From assembly GCA_965242615.1 (NCBI GenBank), contig CBDESR010000004.1:748276-812275 (forward strand): a stretch of DNA of 64,000 nucleotides, in the 5' to 3' direction. The notes beneath the pieces were generated by a model. That model saw only the letters and a program-made list of their open reading frames with translations, had not been told where the DNA came from and made no database searches. Source of the DNA: CBDBCU01 sp965242615 (lineage in GTDB: Bacteria; Chloroflexota; Dehalococcoidia; Lucifugimonadales; UBA3495). This document shows, piece after piece, positions 7,724 through 17,087 of the stretch (positions are counted from its first letter, which is position 1; every line of letters begins with the position of its first letter). The position numbers and the translations under genes are program-made.

Positions 7724-10402
7724 ATGCTGGAAGCTACGCCCCGGAATGCCCCTCGGCCGCCCCGATTTGCCGGTCATTGCCGCGCGGCGGCCAACTTTCT
7801 GACGACTCACTGCGCATTGCTGATTTGCGCCCTGTTTCTGCTGGCGGGCTGGGCTGCTGTGGATGATTACGGGGTGGCTCATGATGAGAACACCCAACGG
7901 CGGCTGGCATTAGTCACCTGGGATTACATTCGGGGCGACAACGCCGACCTGCTGACCCACTGGGATCGGTTTTACGGCGTGGCCTTTGAGCTGCCGCTGC
8001 TGCTGGCCGAGCAGTCCCTGGGGTTGACGGACAGCCGGGATATTCACCTACTGCGCCATATCTTAACCCATCTTTTCTTTGTTGTCGGCGGTTTCTTTTG
8101 CTACCGGCTTGCTCACCGGCTGTCGGGCAATCGGCTGCTCGCCCTCTTTGCGCTGCTGCTGTACCTGCTGCATCCCCGGCTTTATGCCCATTCCTTTTTT
8201 AACAGCAAGGATATTCCCTTTTTCAGTATGTTCATTATCGCCCTGTATCTGTTGGAGCGGGCTTTTCGCAAGGATACGGTGGGGGCGTTCATCCTGTGCG
8301 GCGTCGGTATCGGGCTGCTGACCAACATTCGGATTATGGGGATAATGCTGGTACCGGCGGTGGTGGCGCTGCGGGGAGTTGACTTTTGGCGGGCGGGCGG
8401 CGGGACGGAGCGGCGGCGGATTATGCTGACTGGCGGCGGGTTCATTCTGGCGGTGGGGATTACGATATATGCGGCATGGCCTTACTTGTGGAGCAATCCG
8501 GCCGAGCATTTTATCGAATCTTTGCTGCGGTTTTCCGATTATCCCCATGAAGTGCAGAAGTTGTTCCGGGGGCACTGGATTGACGAACCGCCGCCGGACT
8601 ATGTCCCGGTGTGGTTTGCCATAACTACCCCGCCGGCGGCGCTGCTGTTGGGCTTGGTCGGGGCTATGGTACTGGCTTATCGCGGCATTACCCGGCCGCG
8701 CAGCATTTGGGGCAATACCCGCCAACGATTTGGGCTGCTGCTGCTGGCTTGCTTTATTTTGCCGGTAATGGCCGTGATTCTGCTGGAATCGAACCTTTAC
8801 AACGGCTGGCGGCAGCTGTATTTCATCTATGCGCCGGGACTCCTGCTGGCGGCGTTGGGGTTGGGCGGGCTGCTGCGGGCTTTGCCGGCCGGATATTGGC
8901 GGGCCGGGATGGTCGGTTTGGCGGGCGCGGGATTAGGATTGACCGGATTGCAGATGATCCAACTGCATCCGCATCAGCAGGTTTATTTCAACTTTTTGGT
9001 GGATCGGGAAACGCCGGAGCAGTTAAGTACGCAGTATCCTCTGGACTACTGGAGGCTGTCGCCCTATGAGGGTTTGCAGTATCTGTTGGCGGCGTACCCG
9101 GAGGGGATAATCAAAGTTGACTGGGATGCGGGCAGCGATCGGGAAATGCTGCGGGCAGACGACCGGCGGCGGATATGGGTAAGGGCCCCGGAGGATGCCG
9201 AGTTTTACATCAGGATTCAGCGCAATCTGACCTTTGACGGCGGAGGGTTGCGTCCCTTGCCGGAAGCGGCGGTATATACCCGGCGCGTCTATAACAGCCC
9301 TATACTGGTAGTAGCGCGGTATGCTGATCTGCGGCGGCAGTGGGAAGGGGAGTATCAGGCGGTTAAGGCCGGGGAGCTGTTGGCGCGTTCCAAGTTTGAC
9401 CTGTACCGGAAGGGCAATGCGCTGACCTATATCAAGGAGCCGTGCGAACACCCGGACTGGATGGGACGGTTCTCGCTGGATGTGGAGCCGCGGGCGGAGG
9501 GGGACTTGCCCTGGAGACGGCGGCAGCAGGGTTTTGAGGATCGGGGTTTCAGTTTCTACGCGCATGGGGTAATGTTTAACGGCAAGTGCGCGACGCCGGC
9601 GTTGCTGCCGGACTATCCCCTGGCGGAAATCCGGACGGGGCATTATATGGACTGGGGAGTGCGGATTGACCTGCGGGAGCCGGATTACCGGGCGGAGTAC
9701 GACGCGGTTACGGCCGGCACTCCGCTAATCCGCGCTGATTTTAAGGTCTATCGGCAGGACGGCCAGCTGATTTACACGAAATGGCCGTGTAGGGAGCGGG
9801 ACACGGCCGAGCGGTTTGCGCTGCATCTGTACACGGTTCAGGAAGCGGATTTGCCGGCGGAGCGGCGGCAATATGGTTTTGACAACCGGGATTTTTCCTT
9901 TGAGCAGTACGGGGTGCGGTTCGGCTATAAGTGCCTGATCAAGGTGCCACTGCCGGATTACCCGATTACGGCGATAGAAACCGGCCAATCGGACGCCGCG
10001 GGGAGAATCTGGACGGGAAGGGTGGATTTGCGCGGGGCGGCTTATCGAACGGTATATCCCGAGTTGACGGCCGGGGAGCCGGGGCTGCGGGCGGTTTTTG
10101 ACCTTTACTTGAAAGAGCAGAGTTTGGTTTATGTCAAGGAACGGTGCCAGGAGGGGGATGCGGCGGCGCGGTTTTCGCTGCATCTGTGGCCGGTGAGCGT
10201 CGAGGATTTGCCGGTGGAACAGCGGGAACGGGGGTTTGAGAACCGGGACTTTTCCTTTGAGCAGTATGGGGCGCGGTTTGATGGCAAGTGTATGGCGGTG
10301 GTACCGCTGCCGGATTACCCGATTGATGAAATTTGGACGGGGCAGTTCATCCCCGGCGAGGGCGGCGCGTTGTGGGACGGGAAGTTGACGGGGGAGCGGT
10401 AA
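7724..10402 (+). CDS. GT-C membrane glycosyltransferase, second tandem paralogue, three Cys-pair repeats
   Basis: Protein of 892 residues, closely similar along its whole length to the preceding gene, including the opening MLEATPRN, the first-loop DDYGVAHDE, the HPRLYAHSFFNSKD loop and the three repeats starting near residues 557, 671 and 791. Each repeat keeps both cysteines (KEPC/GKC, KWPC/YKC, KERC/GKC). The differences concentrate in the first loop and in the solvent-exposed segment around residues 260-290, as expected for copies that diverge in donor or acceptor preference. The two genes most likely arose by recent tandem duplication. Function is assigned only to the level of a lipid-linked-sugar glycosyltransferase. 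Confidence 0.85.
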   Translation: MLEATPRNAPRPPRFAGHCRAAANFLTTHCALLICALFLLAGWAAVDDYGVAHDENTQRRLALVTWDYIRGDNADLLTHWDRFYGVAFELPLLLAEQSLGLTDSRDIHLLRHILTHLFFVVGGFFCYRLAHRLSGNRLLALFALLLYLLHPRLYAHSFFNSKDIPFFSMFIIALYLLERAFRKDTVGAFILCGVGIGLLTNIRIMGIMLVPAVVALRGVDFWRAGGGTERRRIMLTGGGFILAVGITIYAAWPYLWSNPAEHFIESLLRFSDYPHEVQKLFRGHWIDEPPPDYVPVWFAITTPPAALLLGLVGAMVLAYRGITRPRSIWGNTRQRFGLLLLACFILPVMAVILLESNLYNGWRQLYFIYAPGLLLAALGLGGLLRALPAGYWRAGMVGLAGAGLGLTGLQMIQLHPHQQVYFNFLVDRETPEQLSTQYPLDYWRLSPYEGLQYLLAAYPEGIIKVDWDAGSDREMLRADDRRRIWVRAPEDAEFYIRIQRNLTFDGGGLRPLPEAAVYTRRVYNSPILVVARYADLRRQWEGEYQAVKAGELLARSKFDLYRKGNALTYIKEPCEHPDWMGRFSLDVEPRAEGDLPWRRRQQGFEDRGFSFYAHGVMFNGKCATPALLPDYPLAEIRTGHYMDWGVRIDLREPDYRAEYDAVTAGTPLIRADFKVYRQDGQLIYTKWPCRERDTAERFALHLYTVQEADLPAERRQYGFDNRDFSFEQYGVRFGYKCLIKVPLPDYPITAIETGQSDAAGRIWTGRVDLRGAAYRTVYPELTAGEPGLRAVFDLYLKEQSLVYVKERCQEGDAAARFSLHLWPVSVEDLPVEQRERGFENRDFSFEQYGARFDGKCMAVVPLPDYPIDEIWTGQFIPGEGGALWDGKLTGER

Positions 10403-10421
10403 GGGCGGCCTTGCTGGGCGC

Positions 10422-10427
10422 TATAAT
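10422..10427 (+). promoter_or_regulatory. -10 TATAAT, leaderless-type promoter
   Basis: Seven bases separate this -10 from the ATG at 10435, as for the two preceding paralogues, but the upstream bases are CGC rather than TGN. Confidence 0.65.
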
Positions 10428-10434
10428 TCCGCCT

Positions 10435-12412
10435 ATGCTGGAAGCAATGCCCCGGAATACCCCTCGGCCGCCCCGACTTGCCGGCCATTGCCGCGCGGCG
10501 GCCAACTTTCTGATGACTCACGGCGCATTGATTATCTGCGCCCTCTTTCTGCTGGCGGGCTTGGCTGCTCTGGATGATTACGGGGTGGCCCGGGATGAAG
10601 GTTTCCTACGGCGCAATGCGATCGTCAGCCTGGATTACATTCTAGGCAACAACGCTGAACTGTTGACCTACGAATTCCGGGCGTACAGCGTGGCCTTTGA
10701 GCTGCCGCTGCTGCTGGCCGAGGGGGCCCTGGGGTTGACGGACAGCCGGGATATTCACCTGCTCCGCCATAGCTTGGCTCATCTTTTCTTTATTGTCGGC
10801 GGTTTCTTTGGCTACCGACTGGCTTACCGGCTGTCGGGCAATCGGCTGATCGCGCTCTTTGCGCTGCTGCTGTACCTGCTGCATCCCCGGCTCTATGCCC
10901 AATCCTTTTTTAACACCAAGGATGTCCCATTTTTCAGTATGTTCATCATTGCCCTGTATCTGGTGGAACGGGCCTTCCGCCGGGACACGGTGGGGGCATT
11001 TATCCTAGGCGGCGTCGCGGTGGGGTTGCTGACCAACATTCGGATTGTGGGGATAATGCTGGTTCCGGCGGTGTTGGCAATGCGGGGAATTGACCTTTGT
11101 TTTGCGTCTGGGGGCATAGAGCGGCGGCGGATAGCACTGACTGGTAGCGGGTTTATTCTGGCGGCGGGGATTACGGTATATGCGGCGTGGCCTTACCTGT
11201 GGGGCGACCCGGTCGGTCGTTTCGGCGAAGCCTGGCGGCTCTTTTCCGAATATCCCAACGAGTTCGCGCAGTTGTTCCGGGGGCAGTGGATTACCGAGGA
11301 AGTTCCGCCGGAATATATCCCGGTGTGGTTTGCCTTGACTACGCCGCCGGCGACGCTGCTGCTGGGGTTGGTCGGCATAGTGGCATTGGCATGGTCGGTC
11401 ATTGCCCGGCCGGGGAGGATTTTCGGCAATACCCGCCAACGCTTCGGGTTGTTGATGCTGGCTTGCTTTGCCCTGCCGGTAATAGCCGTGATTCTGCTGG
11501 AAGCCAACCTCTACGCGGGTTGGCGGCATCTGTATTTCATCTATGCGCCGTTCGGCGTGCTAGCGGCGGGGGGGGGGGGGGAGTTGGCTGCTGCGCGCGC
11601 GGCCATCCCGGTATTGGCGAGCCGGGGTAGTCGGTTTGATCGGCGCGGGCTTGGGATTGACCGTATTGCAGATGATGCAGCTGCATCCTTATCAGCAAGT
11701 TTATTTCAACTTTCTGGTAGATCGGGAGACGCCGGAGTATCTGGGTACGCAGTATGATTTGGAATACTGGCGGGTGTCGCCCTACGAAGGGCTGCAATAC
11801 TTGGCGGCGGCATACCCGGAGGGGAGCATCGCGGTTGACCGCCAATGGAACAAAAGCCGGGAAATGCTGCCGGCGGCGGACCGGGAGCGGGTAGTAAGAA
11901 TGGCTCCGGAGGATGCGGAGTTCTACATCGGGTATCGGCTCAGTCTGGCTTTTAACGGCGGCCTGCGTCCTTTGCCGGAAGCGGCTTTATACACCCGGCG
12001 CATTTACAACAGCACCGTAATGGTGGTGGCGCGGTATGATGACCTGCGGCGGCAGTGGGCAGGAGAGTATCAGGCGGTTAAGGCCGGGGAGTTGTTGGCG
12101 AGTGCCAAGTTTGACCTGTACCGGCAGGGCGATTGGCTGTTTTATACGAAATGGCCGTGTATGGGGCGGGATACGGTGGAGCGGTTTGCGCTGCATCTGT
12201 ACCCGGTTCAGGAGGCGGATTTGCCGGCGGAGCGGCGGCAATATGGCTTTGACAACCGGGATTTTTCCTTTGGGGAGTACGGGGTTCGGTTTGACGATAA
12301 GTGTCTAATCAAGGTTCCGCTGCCGGATTACCCGATTAAAGAAATCCGGACCGGGCAGTTCATCCCCGGTGAAGGCTTGCTGTGGGAGGTGAAGTTGATG
12401 GGGGAGCGGTAG
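10435..12412 (+). pseudogene. GT-C glycosyltransferase, third tandem paralogue, frameshifted at a run of 14 G
   Basis: The first frame runs from ATG 10435 and matches its two neighbours up to about residue 378 (LAA). At the G run 11568-11581 it passes into an unrelated frame and stops at 11757. The matching frame resumes at once after the run (SWLLRARPSRYWRAG) and continues to 12412. Removing one G, or adding two, restores one protein of about 658 residues. The tail has only one Cys-pair repeat, whose start resembles repeat 1, whose middle resembles repeat 2 and whose end resembles repeat 3 of the neighbours, as if two repeat units had been lost by recombination. Whether the gene is dead, phase-variable or a victim of a sequencing error cannot be decided here. 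Confidence 0.85.
11568..11581 (+). repeat. Homopolymer of 14 G inside the third GT-C gene
   Basis: Fourteen consecutive G residues at the point where paralogues encode Leu-Gly-Leu-Gly. Tracts of this length are prone to slippage both in cells and in sequencing, and here the length sets the reading frame. Confidence 0.95.
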
Positions 12413-12476
12413 CTGAGCTGGCCTTTGGGGCATAAGGCAGTAAATGCCGGATTGCCCGGGGGAACTATCCCGCCGG

Positions 12477-13325
12477 CTAAATCTGGCTGTAGCCGGTTCC
12501 GGGGAGGGTTGCGCCGCGGCCGCGGGCGTTGGTTAGCCAGCCAAATTCCTGCAAAATCTGCTGACTGTAAGTCACCCGGCCGGTTACTTTATCCAGCGGC
12601 TCCGTAGCCAGCAGCAAAGCGGCGTCAGCCAGCAACGCCGGCGGTTCGCCGTTGGGGTCGTCCATCCCGCTGACCAGGTTATGGTACACCGTCCCCGGCG
12701 TGGGGACGACCAGCGACGGGGCAACGCAGGAAACGGCAATGCCGTAGGGATAGACTTCGCTGGCCAGTCCCTGGGTGAACCGCTCGAGGGCGGCCTTTTC
12801 CGCGCCGTAGCAAGTAGCGCCGCTGATGCCGCCGGCTGCCGGGTAAGGGCCGCGGCCGGGGCCTACCGCCGCCCCCGATGATATGTTGACAATCCAGCCG
12901 GCACCCCGGGGAATCATCTGCTCCAAAGCCGCCTGACTGAGGATAAACGGCGCGTGAAAGTTGACCTCCCAAGAGCGAATCCAGCGGTTAATCGGAAAAT
13001 CCTTCACCGGGATAAAGTAAGTCAGCGCGGCGTTGTTGACCAGCACCTCCACCGGGCCGTAGGTATCGCGGGTTTCCAGGAGCAGCCGTTGACACTCCGT
13101 CGGTTGCGCCAGGTTCACCGCCACCGCCGTAGCAGTGCCGCCGGCAGCCTGAATATCGGCAACCGTCTTTTCCAGCGAACCCTCTAGGGGATGGTCGCCC
13201 TCCCGCAGAGTGCGGGCGGCGCAGACCACCTGCGCCCCTTCCCCGGCAAAGCGGGCGGCAATGGCCGCGCCAATGCCCCGGCTGGCCCCGGTCACCACCG
13301 CTACCTTGCCGTCCAACTTGCCCAT
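12477..13325 (-). CDS. Short-chain dehydrogenase/reductase
   Basis: Protein of 282 residues with a complete SDR core: cofactor-binding GASRGIG (residues 13-19), NNA near residue 97, a catalytic Ser in NISSGAA, and Tyr/Lys in CYGAEKAAL. After Gly-Ile-Gly the residues ARFAGEGAQVVCAAR leave NAD versus NADP undecided. The C-terminal part VAPSLVVPTPGTV is typical of the family. The start at 13325 gives the usual MxKLDGKVAVVTG opening. It lies 35 bases after the DUF1800 gene on the same strand and may be co-transcribed with it. The substrate is not predictable. Confidence 0.9.
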   Translation of the reverse strand: MGKLDGKVAVVTGASRGIGAAIAARFAGEGAQVVCAARTLREGDHPLEGSLEKTVADIQAAGGTATAVAVNLAQPTECQRLLLETRDTYGPVEVLVNNAALTYFIPVKDFPINRWIRSWEVNFHAPFILSQAALEQMIPRGAGWIVNISSGAAVGPGRGPYPAAGGISGATCYGAEKAALERFTQGLASEVYPYGIAVSCVAPSLVVPTPGTVYHNLVSGMDDPNGEPPALLADAALLLATEPLDKVTGRVTYSQQILQEFGWLTNARGRGATLPGTGYSQI

Positions 13326-13360
13326 GGGCAGCTTTCCTCGACTGCTGACGCCCGTTCCGG

Positions 13361-14767
13361 CTAGGCGAACTGGTACTCCTGCGTGGAGACAATCAGTTGC
13401 AGCATTTGGCCGACCTGGTTGGGAAAAGCGGCGGCCGCCGTGGCAAACTCCGCCTCCGCCCCCAAATGGCTCAGGAACAAATCGCGGGTTTCCGGCAGCA
13501 GTTGATAGCCGCCCAGACTTTCCAAGCAGCCGTCGAGCAGACCTTGCGCCGATACGGTAGCGGCGGCATCAACAAAGCGGCGGACGGTGGATTGGACGCC
13601 CGGAGCGGTGGTGCGGCCCATTTCCCCGGCGGCGTAGTTGACCCGCTCCACCAAAGTGCCGCTGTCAATCCACTCCTTCCCGGTATGCCAACCCTCCACC
13701 GTCGGCGGGTTCATCAAATCCTGCCCCATATAGCGAATTTCCAATGCCATATCGTACATCCGGGGTTTGGGCCGGGTGAAATCCCCCATAAACCGCAGCG
13801 TACTGCACACCAATTCCGCCGGGCTTTTCACCTTGGCAAAACGGGCATCCTTGAAAAAGTCCGCATTGAACAGAACGCTGAGGATAGCCCGAATTTCCCC
13901 GCCGGAACGGAAGTATTCGGCTTCGAGCAGCTGAATGGCCGCCGGATCCCGCGGCGGCGTATCCGCCCAAGCCGGCACCGGCGGCTCATCCGCCACAAAG
14001 AAGTCGTAAAGATGCCGGGCCACAAAACGGGCCGTCGCCGGCTGACGGGCGATGATGGCGATAATATCCTGCCCGTTGAAATTGCCGGTTTCGCCGAGGA
14101 AGGTTTTTTCCCCGTCATTATGGTCCAGACGGTTATAGAGGAACTGGTTGAAATAGCGGCCGTAGGGATAGCGCGGCATCCCGTTGGCGACCGTCCAGCC
14201 GGTAAAAGCCTGGGCGCAGGCTTGCACATCGGACTCCGTATAGTTGGCCTGCCCGTCCATCCCCACGCCCATACTGAACAGCTCCAGCAATTCCCGGCCC
14301 CAGTTTTCGTTGACCGCGTCTTTGTGGGAAAGCTGGTTGTCCAGGTAATAGAGCATTGCCGGGTCGGTAGCCATGGCCAGCAGCAAATCCTCAAACCGGC
14401 CCAGGCCGTGGTTGCGGAACTTGTCCAGTTGGGACAGGATGTTGTGCGGCGCCATAATCTTGGAGTCTCCGACGCAGAAAATGCCGTGCCAGAACAGGCA
14501 CAGCTTTTCCTGCAACTGGCGGGGGGAATTGACCATCCGGTAAGTCCAGCAGCCCTGGTTGGCGGCCAGATAGCCCATATCCCGCCAGCCCATATAGCGC
14601 TGCATCACATCCAGATCCAGGTCCGGCTGGGCTTCCGGATGCAGCAGTTCGGCGACGGTAGCGGCGTAGCCTTGGGCGGCGCGCCGTTCGAGTTCGGGGT
14701 AGGAGGCGCCGAAGCCGGCCCGGCGCATCAGGTGCGCCATCAGTTGAATGTCGTGTTGGTTGGACAT
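13361..14767 (-). CDS. DUF1800 domain protein
   Basis: Protein of 468 residues, full length for the family. Recognisable motifs are HLMRRAGFGAS at the start, FWHGIFCVGDSK, NENWGRELLELFSMGVG, CAQAFTGWT and ARFVARHLYDFFVADE, ending in QLIVSTQEYQFA. The family is widespread, usually sits beside DUF1501 genes and has no assigned biochemical role. No obvious N-terminal signal peptide is present, as it begins directly with MSNQHDIQLMAHL. A second, frameshifted member lies at 62600-64000 with its DUF1501 partner, so this copy is an intact paralogue without an adjacent DUF1501. The start is supported by similarity of the N-terminus between the two copies. Confidence 0.92.
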   Translation of the reverse strand: MSNQHDIQLMAHLMRRAGFGASYPELERRAAQGYAATVAELLHPEAQPDLDLDVMQRYMGWRDMGYLAANQGCWTYRMVNSPRQLQEKLCLFWHGIFCVGDSKIMAPHNILSQLDKFRNHGLGRFEDLLLAMATDPAMLYYLDNQLSHKDAVNENWGRELLELFSMGVGMDGQANYTESDVQACAQAFTGWTVANGMPRYPYGRYFNQFLYNRLDHNDGEKTFLGETGNFNGQDIIAIIARQPATARFVARHLYDFFVADEPPVPAWADTPPRDPAAIQLLEAEYFRSGGEIRAILSVLFNADFFKDARFAKVKSPAELVCSTLRFMGDFTRPKPRMYDMALEIRYMGQDLMNPPTVEGWHTGKEWIDSGTLVERVNYAAGEMGRTTAPGVQSTVRRFVDAAATVSAQGLLDGCLESLGGYQLLPETRDLFLSHLGAEAEFATAAAAFPNQVGQMLQLIVSTQEYQFA

Positions 14768-14982
14768 TGGGGTGAACCCTCCTCGGGGCAGTTTTGTGGC
14801 TATTTTACACTATTTGGCGGGGAAAGGGTAGGGGCGGGCGGAGTCAATTCCCGGAGGGCAGGATAACCGACCCCCACCCGACGCAAGGGGCCAACTGTCA
14901 GCCGTCCCCTTTGCTTTCGGAATCCTTGGCCTTGCTTCAAGACGCCGGCACCGGTTCAGTCCAGCACGGCCTCGACAATAAC

Positions 14983-15141
14983 TTAACCCGCCCCGGCTCT
15001 ATACTTGACAGCATCAGCCCAATACCGGTAAAGTCCCGCCATCCCGTCGAACCGGCCGCACCTCGGACAATGTGGCCCGGCATGGGCTTGAAAAGCGGCC
15101 CGCAAAACCTGCAACTCTCCGCCGAACCAGTGATGCCCCAC
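14983..15141 (-). CDS. Possible small protein with a CPRCGRF zinc-knuckle motif
   Basis: A minus-strand frame opening at GTG 15141 would give 52 residues: GHHWFGGELQVL, an alpha-helical middle, HCPRCGRF, then GLYRYWADAVKY. The CPRCGRF string resembles CPVCGRF in the repeat element copy 600 bases away. There is no ATG and no clear ribosome site, so this may be a gene remnant. The rest of 14768-15285 shows nothing else I can support. Confidence 0.25.
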   Translation of the reverse strand: MGHHWFGGELQVLRAAFQAHAGPHCPRCGRFDGMAGLYRYWADAVKYRAGAG

Positions 15142-15285
15142 TTCCGCGATGCCTAGCCCGCCCCCGGCAAACCGGGCAATTCGCCAATTCTGTCCAATTT
15201 GCTTGGGCTAAACCGGACGGTAACTGCCTTAAAGTTATTGACAAGGCCGCCGGTAATGCCCTCAAATCTCTACAGGAGGCGAAAA

Positions 15286-15447
15286 ATGACCAGTAACCAC
15301 GACGCGACCAATCGCTCCATCCAACTCAACCCCAACAATGACGCCTACTGGACGGCTCGCGGGTTCCCCGGCCGCCCGGCGGATTGGCAAAAGCGGGTTT
15401 CCCAGAAAAATCAGCCCCCCAACTCGGGAAAGTCGGAAAGGAAGTAG
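15286..15447 (+). CDS. Small hypothetical protein, 53 residues
   Basis: ATG at 15286 is preceded by AGGAGG with a six-base gap, the strongest ribosome site in this region. A possible promoter TTGACA (15239-15244) with TCAAAT 18 bases later lies just upstream. The product is hydrophilic, with RSIQLNPNNDAYWTARG, then PADWQKR and a Lys/Ser-rich tail. I do not recognise a family. It sits ten bases before the repeat element that flanks tgt and could be cargo or a neighbour of that element. Translation is supported only by the ribosome site and sensible composition. Confidence 0.5.
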   Translation: MTSNHDATNRSIQLNPNNDAYWTARGFPGRPADWQKRVSQKNQPPNSGKSERK

Positions 15448-15456
15448 CCAACCCTC

Positions 15457-15849
15457 GGTACTGTTGTATGTGCTGGGTAGTTCGCTGCCGTATTTCCAAA
15501 CACTTCACGCAGTTACTGCCGGAAACACTCTGCACAAACCAGCTTTATATCTACGTTCATCGGACGGAGATACCGCTCAATTGCGTGTCGTAACTGCCCG
15601 CACCCCGGTCGCTTAAACGGTGGGCTGGTTGCCTTTGTCCTACCACTCCACCCGGTTAGCGGGCGTAGGAACTTCCTTCACACGGGTATATTGCCAATTG
15701 ACCATCAGCCAATTGTTGTTGTCGTACTCGTAGCACGGAGGACATTTCCTGTGTCGCTCCAGTTCCGACCCCGGTACAAAAACCGACCGCACACTGGACA
15801 GCTCCCCATATCACTACCTCCGTACTACCCAGCAAATGCAACAGTACCC
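15457..15849. repeat. MITE-like element, left copy, with ~25 bp terminal inverted repeats
   Basis: The ends are GGTACTGTTGTATGTGCTGG (from 15457) and, inverted, the near-identical sequence ending at 15849. The part 15546-15849 is about 90% identical, in opposite orientation, to 17088-17395 on the other side of tgt. No transposase is encoded. The region 15448-15878 holds no intact gene. Confidence 0.75.
15613..15809 (-). pseudogene. Broken copy of the small zinc-ribbon gene of the repeat element
   Basis: On the minus strand ATG 15809 opens MGSCPVCGRF, then a T run of five, against six in the right-hand copy, shifts the frame, and a TAG replaces the TAT codon near the end. The equivalent stop lies at 15613. 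This copy keeps the ideal CPVC spacing that the intact copy at 17128 has lost. Confidence 0.7.
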
Positions 15850-15865
15850 CGCCCCGGGTTTCTGG

Positions 15866-15871
15866 TATAGT
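15866..15871 (+). promoter_or_regulatory. Extended -10 TGGTATAGT, leaderless-type promoter of tgt
   Basis: TATAGT with a TG extension ends seven bases before the tgt ATG at 15879. It lies directly outside the left repeat element. Confidence 0.65.
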
Positions 15872-15878
15872 AGCGCCT

Positions 15879-17078
15879 ATGCCGCAACTGCCTTTTACTT
15901 ACACTTTGCAGGGCCGGGACGGGATGGGGCGGGCCGGGGAACTGGTTACGCCGCACGGGGCCGTGCTGACGCCGGCGTTTATGCCGGTGGCAACGCAGGC
16001 GACGGTTAAGACGCTGACGCCGGAGGAAGTGGCCGGGACGGGGGCGCAAATGCTCCTGGGCAACGCTTATCATCTGTATCTGCGGCCCGGGGTGGCAGCG
16101 GTGCGGCGGCTGGGGGGGCTGCATCGCTTTATGGGCTGGCAACGGCCGATTCTGACCGACAGCGGGGGGTTTCAAGCCTTCAGTATGGGGGCACTGCGGC
16201 GGGTGGATGATGATTGGATCCGCTTTCGTTCCCATATTGACGGCAGCCAGCATCGCTTTACGCCGGAACTGGCTATCGCCAATCAGCAGGGACTGGGCGC
16301 GGATATTATTATGTGCCTGGATCAGTGCATTGCCTTTGGCGCCGAGCGGGCGGAAGTGCGGCGGGCGATGGAGCGCACCCACCGCTGGGCGCAGGTTTGC
16401 TATGCCGCGCACTATGTCCGCCCGGCGGCGGAGTATGCGGATACGGCCGCCGGGCAAGCCCTGTTCGGCATTGTGCAAGGGGGGACTTTTCCCGACTTGC
16501 GGCGGGAATCGGCGGAGTTTATTACCGGGCTGCCTTTTGCCGGTTATGCGATTGGCGGGCTGGCGGTGGGGGAGTCCAAGGAGCAGATGTATGCCATCAC
16601 CGGGCAGGTAACGGAGTGGCTGCCGGGGGATAAGCCGCGCTATTTGATGGGAGTGGGTTCGCCGGAGGATTTGGTGGAAGGCGTGGCGGCCGGGGTGGAT
16701 TTGTTTGACTGCGTGCTGCCGACGCGGGTGGCGCGCAACGGGGCGTTGTTCACGGCGGCCGGGCGGGTGAATATCGCCAACCGCCGCTTTGCCGAATGGG
16801 ATGCGCCGCTGGAGGCGGATTGCGGGTGTTACAGCTGCCGCAATTTTACGGCGGCCTATTTGCGGCATTTGTTCCGGGCCCGGGAGATTTTGGGGCTGCG
16901 GTTAGCCAGCGTGCATAATTTGTGGTTCATCCAGCGGCTGATGTCGGGGCTGCGGGCGGCGATTCTGGAGGGACGGTTGGCGGAGTTTCGGCGGGAGTTT
17001 CAGGCGGCGTATCGGCCGACGGATGCGGTTACGCGGCAGGAGCAAAAGGAGCGGTGGCTGGCGGCGCGGGGTGGGTAG
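15879..17078 (+). CDS. tgt: tRNA-guanine transglycosylase
   Basis: Protein of 399 residues that exchanges guanine-34 of GUN-anticodon tRNAs for a queuosine precursor. LTDSGGFQAFSMG carries the substrate-binding Asp and the family signature, VQGGTFPDLR and GLAVGES follow, and GVDLFDCVLPTRVARNG includes the nucleophilic Asp region. The C-terminal zinc site is complete: DCGCYSC followed by His in YLRHLF. Length is normal. No other queuosine gene is adjacent. It is flanked by inverted copies of a ~305 bp element, so it could be inverted or excised as a unit. The start at 15879 fits the leaderless-type promoter and the QLPFTYTLQGRDG opening. Confidence 0.97.
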   Translation: MPQLPFTYTLQGRDGMGRAGELVTPHGAVLTPAFMPVATQATVKTLTPEEVAGTGAQMLLGNAYHLYLRPGVAAVRRLGGLHRFMGWQRPILTDSGGFQAFSMGALRRVDDDWIRFRSHIDGSQHRFTPELAIANQQGLGADIIMCLDQCIAFGAERAEVRRAMERTHRWAQVCYAAHYVRPAAEYADTAAGQALFGIVQGGTFPDLRRESAEFITGLPFAGYAIGGLAVGESKEQMYAITGQVTEWLPGDKPRYLMGVGSPEDLVEGVAAGVDLFDCVLPTRVARNGALFTAAGRVNIANRRFAEWDAPLEADCGCYSCRNFTAAYLRHLFRAREILGLRLASVHNLWFIQRLMSGLRAAILEGRLAEFRREFQAAYRPTDAVTRQEQKERWLAARGG

Positions 17079-17087
17079 GGGTTTGGA

